Source: CAZUQP01 sp964622455
GTDB lineage: Bacteria > Pseudomonadota > Gammaproteobacteria > DSM-16500
DNA length: 64,000 nt
Direction: 5' to 3'
Assembly (NCBI GenBank): GCA_964622455.1
Contig: CAZUQP010000001.1
Location: 1 to 64,000, forward strand
The position numbers were made by a program, and so were the translations under genes. Below the pieces are notes generated by a model. It worked only from the letters and a program-made list of their open reading frames with translations, had not been told where the DNA came from and did not search any database. This document shows positions 1 through 8,149 of the stretch, one piece after another. The stretch's first letter is position 1, and every line of letters begins with the position of its first letter.

Positions 1-102
1 AAAAAAAAAAAAACCCGGCCTGCGCCACGGAGCCGCGGGCGGCAACGTAGGCTGTAGTGGCTTTTACAGGAATGACAATGTGTAACCGAGTTTATAAAAT
101 AA
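1..102. other. Non-coding left edge with A-tract and GC-rich patch
   Basis: Thirteen A residues open the window, followed by about 35 bases that are much richer in G and C than the surrounding AT-rich sequence, and then ordinary sequence up to the stop codon of the kinase gene. No open frame, clear hairpin or RNA gene is visible. It could be the end of a repeat or an assembly junction; the sequence left of the window is needed to tell. Confidence 0.3.
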
Positions 103-1710
103 TTAACGGCGGCGAAGAGTGATTGATTTTCTCTCCTGATGACTATTGGTGTGTTCTTCCTTGTGTTCTGATAGGGCAGCAATTTGTACGGGTTTTTCAA
201 TCATATTGGGTGTGGGTTTTTCGGGCGCTATGTGAAGGCTGCTCGCAATTTCACGGGTGTTTGTTCCCTTTTTCCCTTGAGAGTGGTGTTGATTTTCTGC
301 AGGCAAAACAGAATTTTTTCTCGAACAATATTTTCTAACAGTACCAATTGTCCATTTTAAAGCCCTCACAAGATAAGGATGTCGCTCGAGAAATGTCAGT
401 GGATAAATTTCTTCTTGTGATAGTAATCTTCTTTTCAAAGGAGCGGTGGGCTGCTTATGTTTTGCAATTTCTTCGCCCGCAAATTCTAATTTTTGATTTT
501 CTTTTTCTTTTTCTTCTTTTTGTAATTTTTCGATTAATTCAACTTCTTCATAATGATCACGTTCATAATCATCATGAAATTTTTGCAACTTATGAATGCA
601 TTCTTGAGTGGAAGGTCTTTTTTCAGGAATACCTTGAAATTCTTGAATGAGTTTTTTTGCTTTCTCATTTTCACGAAGGTGAGTAGGATTTTCAAGGTCA
701 ACAATTTTTGATTCTCCGGTTTCATTATTGGTGTATTCAATATCGCGATTGAAGAAGATTTCTTCCAACACTCTGCCAACACTATAAACATCCATACCAG
801 GATTGATGGCGAAATCTTCTTCTGATCTTAATTCTGGCGCAAGATATTCTGGCGTGCATGGAATTTTATATATAGCAGGGTTTCTATTTTCTTCTTTATT
901 TTCGAATTTTAATAAAGAAGCAAAATCTAAAAGAAATATTTTTTTGTTTAAAAAATCAAAATGTATATTTTCCAATTTAAGATCAAGATGTACATATTCT
1001 TTACTGTGGAGGAGATAATCTAATTCTTGAGCTATTAACAACCCGATCTTTATCCATAATAATTTAGGCCATCTAAATTGAGAAAATTCTATATTTTGTC
1101 GTTTGTTCATTAGAGAAAATAGATCCTCGCCTTTTTCATAGGCAAGCAAAAATTCTCCTTTCTTGATATGAGTTTTTTTGTTGCTCATCCGTTCAAATGG
1201 AATACTCTCTGCCTTTTTAAGTTTTTGCAAATTTTCATGTTCGCGATAAAAAATTTTGTATTGAAGATATCCCGGAATTTTTTGTGTTTTTAAGGCGCTC
1301 ACATTTAACGTATTAAGATTAATTCCTAATTTAACGCTTCCTAGTCCTCCCTCACCTAATTTATATTCTTTATATACTTCAAAAAATTTTTTATCATTTT
1401 CCGTTATTTCAAAAAAAGTATATTCATTTTTTTCGTTGTATCGAATGTTAACTGGGATTTCTTCTTTAGATTTATATGTACCGATTTTTTTTCTATAGAT
1501 AAGATATATTTCATCTGAATTTATTTTTTTATTTTTAAAAATCCCGAAAGGAATATTTAACTCTCTTTTTGAATGACGGCCAGCATTTTTATCAGATAAA
1601 TAATCACGAACTTCTCGAATTGTTAAGTCATCAACCGGCAGCCAGTTATCATATAATTCTTCTTCAGAGATATGTCGCAGTAGGTTTACTTTTGTTTCTC
1701 TGTCTATCAT
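103..1710 (-). CDS. Eukaryotic-type Ser/Thr protein kinase, candidate secreted effector
   Basis: A 535-residue protein with a recognisable protein-kinase fold. The glycine-rich loop is LGEGGLGSVKLG (118-129), the ATP lysine is K141 in ALK, the catalytic loop is HLDLKLEN (241-248, D243), the metal-binding motif is DFA rather than DFG (D262), and APE lies at 291-293. The usual HRD arginine is leucine, so this is a non-RD kinase. Before the kinase domain is a module of about 100 residues (roughly 30-115) that recurs in the second kinase at 19.7-21.3 kb. The C-terminal 130 residues are charged, low-complexity and end in a basic tail. There is no signal peptide or membrane segment. The start overlaps the 3' end of the upstream hydrolase gene by 47 bases, so the two may be cotranscribed. 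Kinases of this kind in Legionella and Coxiella are often Dot/Icm substrates; that role is inferred here. Confidence 0.8.
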   Translation of the reverse strand: MIDRETKVNLLRHISEEELYDNWLPVDDLTIREVRDYLSDKNAGRHSKRELNIPFGIFKNKKINSDEIYLIYRKKIGTYKSKEEIPVNIRYNEKNEYTFFEITENDKKFFEVYKEYKLGEGGLGSVKLGINLNTLNVSALKTQKIPGYLQYKIFYREHENLQKLKKAESIPFERMSNKKTHIKKGEFLLAYEKGEDLFSLMNKRQNIEFSQFRWPKLLWIKIGLLIAQELDYLLHSKEYVHLDLKLENIHFDFLNKKIFLLDFASLLKFENKEENRNPAIYKIPCTPEYLAPELRSEEDFAINPGMDVYSVGRVLEEIFFNRDIEYTNNETGESKIVDLENPTHLRENEKAKKLIQEFQGIPEKRPSTQECIHKLQKFHDDYERDHYEEVELIEKLQKEEKEKENQKLEFAGEEIAKHKQPTAPLKRRLLSQEEIYPLTFLERHPYLVRALKWTIGTVRKYCSRKNSVLPAENQHHSQGKKGTNTREIASSLHIAPEKPTPNMIEKPVQIAALSEHKEEHTNSHQERKSITLRRR

Positions 1711-2842
1711 TGCATAGGTTCCTAAATGTTTCTATTTCATCCATCAAATGATTGAAATCAGGGTTGAACGTCAAACGGTGATGTTGAAATTTTATGAGTT
1801 TTGAATGATATAAAAAATCATATATCCATGTTTCTATTTTATTTTGAGCGCCGTAAATAAATTTATTTTTGTTAATATGGCTCGCTAGTGCGTAATCACC
1901 CTGTTCCCCATAATGTGGGTTTTTAGGGGCAATAGGCAGGGAAACGTGAGAAAAATTTTTAATGCCTAGTTCAGGATAAAAAGAAGAACGTACCGTGATG
2001 CGCGGATCTTTTTCACGTAATTTTTTACCTGCATAAAGTAACAAATGATTGGCAGGATTTTTATTTTTTTTGAAATAAGCCATGCTTGCTTTGCTGCAGA
2101 CAATTCTGTCTTCATAGGTTGAGACCATGAATATAGGACAGTTCGCAAATTTTTCTTCCGGAATTTTTTTTATTATCTTGGCTAAGTGATACACTTGATA
2201 AATAGCATTATAGGGTATTGAAATATACTTGGTGTAATCAGATTCTTCTGCAATATAAAACCATTTGGCACGTTCCCATGCCCAACTCAAAATGTGATGC
2301 CAATTGGCAACAAAATCAAATGCAGAATTAATTTTAATGGCAGGTGCTATTGCAGCGACTCCGTTAATGGAGCTATCTTCTGCTGCGTGATACAGAGAAA
2401 GTAAAGCACCTGTCGAGTGACCAATTAAAAAAATTTTTTCTACTTCTGATTTTAGAGTGGCAATGCCATATCGGACAGTTTGAATCCATTCGGCATAATT
2501 TGTATTTAACAATGCGCCTGGCACGGTTCCATGTCCTGGCAATAAAACTGATCGAACTAAACATCCGTGTTGAACGAGAGTGCGGCCAATATCCTGCATG
2601 ATAAAGGGAGAATCTAAAAGTCCATGAATCAGCAGCACGCCAGCCGTAGGTTTTTCTACCGGTCTTAATTCAAAGGGGGCATTTGCTTCAATAATATCTG
2701 CTTTGTATTGAGAAATATCTTCACGCGTGTTCGCAATGATTTTTTTATTTTTTTCAATATAGTTAGCAAAAGGTAAATTAAAATTATCAATAGGATATTG
2801 AATCAGAGGGTCTGTAAAAAGTTTAGCATGTTGATGCAACAT
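1664..2842 (-). CDS. Alpha/beta-fold serine hydrolase (lipase/lysophospholipase-like)
   Basis: A 392-residue hydrolase. The oxyanion-hole HG follows strand 3 (HGLLDS, 73-78), a second conserved turn PGHGT lies near 102-106, and the nucleophile elbow is GHSTG (141-145, S143). The layout matches the monoacylglycerol lipase/carboxylesterase group (Hydrolase_4). An acid and a histidine are expected in the C-terminal third; His in FSHVSLP is a good candidate. No signal peptide is visible, so it probably acts in the cytoplasm or is exported by a dedicated system. It lies directly upstream of, and overlaps, the kinase gene. The substrate cannot be read from the sequence. Confidence 0.8.
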   Translation of the reverse strand: MLHQHAKLFTDPLIQYPIDNFNLPFANYIEKNKKIIANTREDISQYKADIIEANAPFELRPVEKPTAGVLLIHGLLDSPFIMQDIGRTLVQHGCLVRSVLLPGHGTVPGALLNTNYAEWIQTVRYGIATLKSEVEKIFLIGHSTGALLSLYHAAEDSSINGVAAIAPAIKINSAFDFVANWHHILSWAWERAKWFYIAEESDYTKYISIPYNAIYQVYHLAKIIKKIPEEKFANCPIFMVSTYEDRIVCSKASMAYFKKNKNPANHLLLYAGKKLREKDPRITVRSSFYPELGIKNFSHVSLPIAPKNPHYGEQGDYALASHINKNKFIYGAQNKIETWIYDFLYHSKLIKFQHHRLTFNPDFNHLMDEIETFRNLCNDRQRNKSKPTATYL

Positions 2843-2888
2843 AGGTTATAATATTCAATATGAATTTCATTAAACTGTAACACACTTT

Positions 2889-3254
2889 ATGATGATTAAA
2901 TATATACTTCGATTTCTCTCCAACGGTTCTTTCGCTTGTCTCCTATTCAGTATCCTTTCTCAAAGTGCGTCGGCCGTTGATACGGCAGGTGGGTTTGGAG
3001 GTGTGGCAGATAATCTGATGGTGCCGGTTGAAGTGCTATCTTCTATCATGAGTGGCGCCTCTATTGTGATTGGATTAACTTGTCTTTTTGGGGCGCTGAT
3101 CCGCTATATGCAATATCGTGTTAACCCCCTCGCTAACCCCATTAGTACAGTGATCACTTTGTTGGTTTTGGGTATTGTATTACTGTGTCTGCCTTTAATT
3201 TATAAATTCACAGATAGCGGAATTCCTTCCTCTGTTTCGTTAGCTTCATTTTAA
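2889..3254 (+). CDS. IcmD/DotP-like small membrane protein
   Basis: A 121-residue protein with an N-terminal signal-like hydrophobic segment ending near ASA (about residue 29) and two further membrane segments. The core around GASIVIGLTCLFGALIRY and the following NPLANPIST and LCLPLIYKF stretches follow the pattern I know from IcmD/DotP of the Dot/Icm type IVB secretion system: a GASY-like motif, a basic loop with NP, an IST/TPI motif, then a hydrophobic segment ending in P-x-(I/F)-(F/Y)-K. In Legionella and Coxiella icmD lies in a large icm/dot cluster; here no other icm/dot gene is adjacent, so this is either a paralogue or a dispersed component. No strong ribosome-binding site precedes the tandem ATG. 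Family assignment is by remembered motif only. Confidence 0.5.
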   Translation: MMIKYILRFLSNGSFACLLFSILSQSASAVDTAGGFGGVADNLMVPVEVLSSIMSGASIVIGLTCLFGALIRYMQYRVNPLANPISTVITLLVLGIVLLCLPLIYKFTDSGIPSSVSLASF

Positions 3255-3396
3255 TCATTGAGGGATCATGCGTGCGTTAAAATAAACTACACGTACTCTA
3301 TGCTATTGTAGCTGTAGCCAGCGCAGAATAAGACGGGTTAATTAATCTGGGGCGGATTACGGAAAAAGTGCCTAATCCACTCTGCGCAGCCGTCAT

Positions 3397-4236
3397 CTAT
3401 TGCCTGCAAAGCCTGATATTTTTAACGTCCGGAAAAATATTTTTTGTTGAGCGATAAGGGTTAATATCTAAACCGCCGCGCCGTGTGTATCTTCCATATA
3501 CGCTCAGTTCCTTAGGTTTGCAATGGTTCATAATATCCATAAAAATTCTTTCAATACACTGTTCATGAAATTCATTGTGATTTCTAAAAGAAACGAGATA
3601 ACGTAATAGCCCTTCGCGATTTATTTTTTTACCCGCATACGCTATTTGTATACTGGCCCAGTCGGGTTGGCGGGTCACCAAACAATTGGATTTAAGCAGA
3701 TTTGAGAATAATGTTTCTTCTACTTGTTCTTCTTCAGTTTTCAGGAACGATTGTTCAACTTGATAAGATGAACAGGTAATATCTAATTGATCTAAACATT
3801 CGCCGCTAAATTCTTTAAAGGAAATGGTATTATTTAAATCGCTTAAAGGAATAATTTTGACTGAAGTCTCACCGCCCACCCGTTCTTCCAGATCTTTTTT
3901 AATTATCTCTTGCAGGGTGTTTTCGTTTTTAAAGCGGCTATTGTTGAACGAATTAAAATAAAGTTTCATCGATTTTGATTCAATGATACAAGGCGTTTCG
4001 CATCCGTAGCTTATTTCAGCGAGCGCCACAAGAGGTTTCCCTTTTTCATTAAGCCAAGATACTTCATAGTGATTCCATAGGTCAAACCCAAAAAAAGGCA
4101 GGTGATCGGGAATGCCTATTTCATCTCGCTTTGTTTTTCTTGGAATAGGAAAAAGTTTATCGGGATTATAGTGCGGATCATATTCAACTTTTTTCCCTAA
4201 GTCTGATTGTTCGGGAGTTAAGGTATTCTGTTTCAT
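3397..4236 (-). CDS. queF: NADPH-dependent 7-cyano-7-deazaguanine reductase
   Basis: Reduces preQ0 to preQ1 in queuosine biosynthesis. The 279-residue length is that of the two-domain (E. coli YqcD-type) QueF. The substrate and NADPH-binding motif ESKSMKLYFNSF lies at 86-97 and the catalytic cysteine C185 sits in LKSNCLVT, followed by QPDW with the proton-donor Asp192. The C-terminal half carries LRYLVSFRNHNEFHE and a GRYTRRGGLDINPYR motif, as in the family. An AGGA box precedes the ATG at a suitable distance. It stands alone on the minus strand; no other queuosine gene is in the window. Confidence 0.95.
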   Translation of the reverse strand: MKQNTLTPEQSDLGKKVEYDPHYNPDKLFPIPRKTKRDEIGIPDHLPFFGFDLWNHYEVSWLNEKGKPLVALAEISYGCETPCIIESKSMKLYFNSFNNSRFKNENTLQEIIKKDLEERVGGETSVKIIPLSDLNNTISFKEFSGECLDQLDITCSSYQVEQSFLKTEEEQVEETLFSNLLKSNCLVTRQPDWASIQIAYAGKKINREGLLRYLVSFRNHNEFHEQCIERIFMDIMNHCKPKELSVYGRYTRRGGLDINPYRSTKNIFPDVKNIRLCRQ

Positions 4237-4308
4237 TTAAGGTGTCCTGTGGATATGGGCTCTCGATTTTACCACTTTTTTAGCGATTTTTTCGTTATTT
4301 TGATGTAT

Positions 4309-4716
4309 TCAAGCTGTTGATAAAGATCTTTCCTTATTATTTTTGACTTCTATTTTAATTATCTTATTGTGTTCATCTAGGTAGATGACTTTTTGTTCCA
4401 CTTCCACCGCTTTTTTGCGTGTCATGTTTTCCAAACAGAGAACAATCACTTTATCGCCAGGTTGAAAAAGACGGGCAGGGCACCCGTTTAAACAAATTTC
4501 CCCAATTCCTCGTTTGCCTGGAATGGCATATGTTTCCCAGTGTACTGCATTAGCCATATTATTAATGTGTACTAATTGAAATGGCAAAATATTTGCTGCT
4601 TCCATTAATATAGGATCGATGGTAATGCTGCCTTCATAATCTAGTTTAGCGCCCGTAACGCACGCACAATGTAATTTGGCAGTACATACGGTAATGGATA
4701 TCGTGTCTTCAGTCAC
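4309..4716 (-). CDS. panD: Aspartate 1-decarboxylase (PanD) with an altered active site
   Basis: PanD makes beta-alanine for pantothenate and is a self-cleaving pyruvoyl enzyme. The 135-residue protein has the autoprocessing site YEGS (G29-S30), the lysine K14 and His16 of the KLH motif, T62-Y63 of the ETY motif and N77 of the LNG motif. The residue equivalent to Arg54 of E. coli PanD, which holds the substrate carboxylate, is His59 here (codon CAC on the coding strand), and the arginine usually following KLH is cysteine (C17). The start is GTG, with an AAGGA box eight bases upstream. No panB or panC is nearby. It is either a divergent active enzyme or one with changed substrate preference. 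Confidence 0.85.
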   Translation of the reverse strand: MTEDTISITVCTAKLHCACVTGAKLDYEGSITIDPILMEAANILPFQLVHINNMANAVHWETYAIPGKRGIGEICLNGCPARLFQPGDKVIVLCLENMTRKKAVEVEQKVIYLDEHNKIIKIEVKNNKERSLSTA

Positions 4717-4801
4717 TTTCTTTTTCCTTCTTGTAGAAATAGAGAATTTAATAGATAATTTGAACTTAATCTACCAAATCTGGAAGATAAGGAGCAACAA
4801 T

Positions 4802-5326
4802 ATGTTAAGACAAGGATGGATTTTAGCGCTTTCATTATTGGCCGTTTCAGCCTATGCGGCGGATAATGGCGCAAAAACCTATACGTTAAAAGACTTGAAA
4901 ACAGCTGTTTCAAACCACAGGCATTGTAAAGCGTTGTCCCAAGATTTGCAAAATTTAGCAAAAAACCCCATCGTATTGCAATTTACCAAACAGGATCAAG
5001 GGGTCTTTACGGTGCAAGATCAAGATAACAAAATTACTCGTCATCATCTTATGATTGTCAAACAAAATGCTATGGGTAACATAATGAATAGAGTTGTGAT
5101 GGGCTCTTTAGAAATTAACCACAAAAAAGTAGATTACGTGGTTGAAGTTGCTGCAGATTTAACTAATAAAAATCATCAATATATTTATCCCACCATTATT
5201 TCTGGTGAAAATTCACATTGTTTCTTTACAGCACTTCTCGTGCCGGATAAAAAAACTGTGGCAGCATTTAAGAAGAATGTTCAATCAGGAAATATCAGTG
5301 ATGGTAAGGATCTTTATACAAATTAA
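4802..5326 (+). CDS. Small secreted protein of unknown function
   Basis: The frame is open from further upstream, but the ATG used here has a good AAGGAG box and gives a clean signal peptide of about 20 residues ending SAYA-AD. The mature part (about 154 residues) is rich in lysine and asparagine and contains two cysteines, in RHCKAL and SHCFF, that could form a disulphide in the periplasm. I do not recognise a family. A strong terminator follows the stop codon, so the gene is probably monocistronic. It starts in the region between the divergent panD gene and itself, so the two may share a promoter region. Confidence 0.7.
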   Translation: MLRQGWILALSLLAVSAYAADNGAKTYTLKDLKTAVSNHRHCKALSQDLQNLAKNPIVLQFTKQDQGVFTVQDQDNKITRHHLMIVKQNAMGNIMNRVVMGSLEINHKKVDYVVEVAADLTNKNHQYIYPTIISGENSHCFFTALLVPDKKTVAAFKKNVQSGNISDGKDLYTN

Positions 5327-5338
5327 TTTTATAAAAGG

Positions 5339-5365
5339 GCGGATAAAGTTTTTATCCGCTTTTAT
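5339..5365 (+). terminator. Rho-independent terminator
   Basis: A perfect 9-bp stem (GCGGATAAA / TTTATCCGC) with a three-base loop is followed by TTTTA. It closes the small secreted-protein gene. Confidence 0.8.
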
Positions 5366-5379
5366 TCATAGATAATTCT

Positions 5380-5940
5380 ATGAAATATTGCCAGCCATCC
5401 CCGCATCATTTTGAGCAGATATTTTCGTTGCAAAATAAAAATTTAATTTCAGTGGTTGATCAAAAAGATCGTCAAAATGGCTTTCTTTCTACAATATTTA
5501 CTCAAGAACAATTTCAAGTGATGAATAAATCTCTAGGTATCATGGTTGCTTTAAAGAATGATGTAGTTTGCGGATATTTATGCGCAACAACGATTGAGTT
5601 CAATCAAGCATTTTCATTTCCTGCTGCCATGATAAAAAATTGTGAAGATTTATTTTATCAAAATCGCTCTTTGAATGCTTATCAATATTTTATCGCAAGC
5701 CCCATGTGTATTGATAAAAATTTTCGCGGGAAAGAAGTATTTTTAAATCTTTGCAAAGCGCTGCTTGCTATTATTCCTAAGCAGTATGAATTAGCCGTTT
5801 CATTAATTTCAACAGAAAATAACAGATCACTTTCGGCAAGCAAAAAAGCGGGCGCAAAAATTATTAAACAATTTGAAGAGCAGAATAAAAAATTTTGGAT
5901 TCTACTATTTGAATTAAATGAGCTTAGGAGAATTTTTTAG
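5380..5940 (+). CDS. GNAT-like N-acetyltransferase
   Basis: A 186-residue protein with the general layout of a GCN5-related acetyltransferase: a central beta-rich part with YFIASPMCIDKNFRGKEVFLNLCKALL, where the basic/Gly-containing RGKEV stretch stands where the acetyl-CoA pyrophosphate loop is expected, then a C-terminal SISTENNRSLSASKKAGAKII motif, the N-x-x-S/A-x-x-x-x-x-K-x-G pattern of motif B. The last base of its stop codon is the first base of the GTG start of the following PLP-enzyme gene, so the two are translationally coupled and probably act on related substrates. The substrate is unknown. Assignment is by motif layout and is moderately certain. Confidence 0.65.
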   Translation: MKYCQPSPHHFEQIFSLQNKNLISVVDQKDRQNGFLSTIFTQEQFQVMNKSLGIMVALKNDVVCGYLCATTIEFNQAFSFPAAMIKNCEDLFYQNRSLNAYQYFIASPMCIDKNFRGKEVFLNLCKALLAIIPKQYELAVSLISTENNRSLSASKKAGAKIIKQFEEQNKKFWILLFELNELRRIF

Positions 5941-6863
5941 TGGGTGATCTATTGAATTGTGTTGGCAATACGCCGTTAATTGAATTAAAAAGTTTTTCGA
6001 CTCGCCAGGTGCGTTTGTTTGCAAAATTAGAAATGTTTAATCCAACATATAGCATTAAAGACAGGATTGTTTTACACATATTAACTCAAGCTAAGCAAAA
6101 AAAGTTGTTACATCCGGGTGCTACAATTATTGAAGCAACTTCCGGAAATACAGGCGCCGCATTGGCAATGATGAGCGCTCTCATGGGGCACAAAGTTATT
6201 TTGACAACGCCTGAAAAAACGAGTCGCGCAAAAGTTAATGCGATGCAAGCATATGGAGCAGACGTAAGAATATCTCCAGCGAGCGCAAAAAAAGGCGAGC
6301 CTGAACATTATATTTCAGTGGCAAAAGAGTTGCATTCGTCTACCCCTGATTCTTTTATGTTGAATCAATATGAAAATCCTGCGAATATCGAAGCGCATTA
6401 TTTAACGACAGGCCCTGAAATTTTAAACCAAATGAAAGAAAAAATAGATTATCTCGTTGCATGCGGCAGTTCGGGCGGTACGATTACAGGTGTTGGAAGA
6501 TTCCTGAAAGAATATTTGCCTGAAATTAAAGTGGTGATGCCAGATCCTGTTGGATCGGTGTATTATTCTTATTTTAAAACAGGAAAAATAGACAAAAATG
6601 TTATTCAGCCTTATGCCGTTCAAGGTGTTGGAAAAGATTTTATTTGCGGCTGTATGGATTTTTCTGTTCTTGATGACATCGTTCAATTTAAAGATCAAGA
6701 TGCATTTGATAGTGTAAAAAAACTCGCTTTACAAGAAGGGATTTTTGCAGGCGGAAGCTCAGGCGCTGCTTTATACGCAGCTGATTTGCTCATTAAAAAA
6801 ATAAAAAGGTCCGCAAATATTGTAGTGATTTTTCCAGATTCTGGACTGAAATATTTAGTCTGA
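5940..6863 (+). CDS. PLP-dependent beta-substitution enzyme (cysteine synthase/cystathionine beta-synthase family)
   Basis: A 307-residue fold-type II PLP enzyme. The PLP lysine is K40 in SIKDR, the substrate-carboxylate loop is TSGNTG (about 64-69), and the PLP-phosphate loop is GSSGGT (about 178-183). The C-terminal FPDSGLKYL segment matches the cysteine synthase family. There is no regulatory CBS domain. The GTG start overlaps the stop of the acetyltransferase gene by one base, with no room for a separate promoter. Enzymes of this group exchange the beta substituent of serine, O-acetylserine or O-phosphoserine for sulphur or an amine. Whether this is housekeeping cysteine synthesis or part of a small specialised pathway with the acetyltransferase cannot be decided. 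It ends tail-to-tail, overlapping nine bases with the opposite gene. Confidence 0.85.
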   Translation: MGDLLNCVGNTPLIELKSFSTRQVRLFAKLEMFNPTYSIKDRIVLHILTQAKQKKLLHPGATIIEATSGNTGAALAMMSALMGHKVILTTPEKTSRAKVNAMQAYGADVRISPASAKKGEPEHYISVAKELHSSTPDSFMLNQYENPANIEAHYLTTGPEILNQMKEKIDYLVACGSSGGTITGVGRFLKEYLPEIKVVMPDPVGSVYYSYFKTGKIDKNVIQPYAVQGVGKDFICGCMDFSVLDDIVQFKDQDAFDSVKKLALQEGIFAGGSSGAALYAADLLIKKIKRSANIVVIFPDSGLKYLV

Positions 6864-8129
6864 GTGTTGAAATTCACCCATATTTTGAGTATGAAAAAAT
6901 AATCTATCTGCAGATAGAGCCGCAAGGCAATAATAAATAAAATAATTATAAAAAAAATACCGAGTAATTCCCGGTTCAAATAATGCAATACACGCGTTGT
7001 TTGAAAGTATTAATACGATACTAACAATAACAAAAATCTGTTCTGTATTATATTTATTTTGTCTTTTCATTATTCTAGAACTTGCCGCGCATATTAGAAT
7101 GAGAAAAGCGAAAGATAAAGGTATGCTGCCAACAAAAGATGCATATTTCCATATGAAAAAATGCAGGTTTTTTTTAAAATCATCCGCATATAAAATTTTT
7201 ATGGCACTCATCATTAAACGATTTCGTTCGCTTAAATTAGGATATTTTTGATTAAGGTAAGAGCAATTTATCGTGCTTATGTCATTATAATTATACCCAT
7301 AAAAAGTATAAACATCGTCAGGAAATGGCGGATTTAGCGGAATATCAGCACTCGTTAATTTTTGTTTTTTCATCTGTGTGAGTATGTGCGTAATATATTC
7401 TTTTTGAGCAGGATCTTTAAAATAATTAATAGCAGTCATATCGGCAAGATAAAGAGGCTGCATGATGAGTAGATTTTCTGCGCTAATATAGCAATCTGTT
7501 TGAGGGTGAGTGATATGATGATATGTTTGATTAAAAATAAATGTTAAGAAGATAGAAAAAGAAAAAATGGTCGCTGCTTTTATGACATTATTTTTGGGAA
7601 TGTTGTTCCATAGGTACCAAAAAATCAACCATAGAAAAAATAAATATAAATAATAAAATTGCGTTCTGGCAAGTATTAGTAATCCTATCCATATTGATAG
7701 CCATATTAATTTTTTAGTTTGGACTTCTTTCATGACGTCCACTGCCGTTAAAAATGCCATAACAAATAAAGGCACTGTTAATGATTCAGCAAGTAACACT
7801 AAACGAAAAGTGGTGATGGTGGTGAAACAGAATACTATAAAGATTAAGAAATCAGATAACATTAAATTATTGCGAAGCCAATTTCTTGCATAATAAAGGG
7901 AGGCGGCAAAAATAATTGTTTTGACCCATGTGACTGCTTCTAATTGATAAGTGCCGCACCATTTGAATAGCCAGATGAAAATCGGGTATAAAGGAGGCCT
8001 TGTTGAATTCAAATTTAAATAAGATTGTGTATCATATCCAATAACAGGAGGATGAGTCAGTAGAATGAAAACAAGAATTGTTCCTAAAAAAGTATAAGAC
8101 AATGGCATCAGCCATGCTTTTTTAAACAT
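6855..8129 (-). CDS. Polytopic membrane protein, GT-C glycosyltransferase-like
   Basis: A 424-residue integral membrane protein with about ten hydrophobic segments. The first external loop contains GYDTQSYLN followed by RPPLYP, the position where GT-C enzymes (ArnT/PMT type) carry an acidic catalytic motif next to an aromatic residue; a large hydrophilic loop lies between roughly residues 215 and 310. This suggests a lipid-linked sugar transferase of the inner membrane, but no specific family signature is certain. It is the third gene of a minus-strand run with the secreted repeat protein (20 bases apart) and the outer-membrane barrel, so it may modify one of them or a surface glycan. Confidence 0.65.
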   Translation of the reverse strand: MFKKAWLMPLSYTFLGTILVFILLTHPPVIGYDTQSYLNLNSTRPPLYPIFIWLFKWCGTYQLEAVTWVKTIIFAASLYYARNWLRNNLMLSDFLIFIVFCFTTITTFRLVLLAESLTVPLFVMAFLTAVDVMKEVQTKKLIWLSIWIGLLILARTQFYYLYLFFLWLIFWYLWNNIPKNNVIKAATIFSFSIFLTFIFNQTYHHITHPQTDCYISAENLLIMQPLYLADMTAINYFKDPAQKEYITHILTQMKKQKLTSADIPLNPPFPDDVYTFYGYNYNDISTINCSYLNQKYPNLSERNRLMMSAIKILYADDFKKNLHFFIWKYASFVGSIPLSFAFLILICAASSRIMKRQNKYNTEQIFVIVSIVLILSNNACIALFEPGITRYFFYNYFIYYCLAALSADRLFFHTQNMGEFQHSD

Positions 8130-8149
8130 TTAAACATTTCCTTTACATT

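Noticed and set aside
534..791. Additional frames overlapping the first kinase gene on both strands
   Set aside because: They are AT-rich shadows of the kinase gene, whose motifs are intact over the full length.
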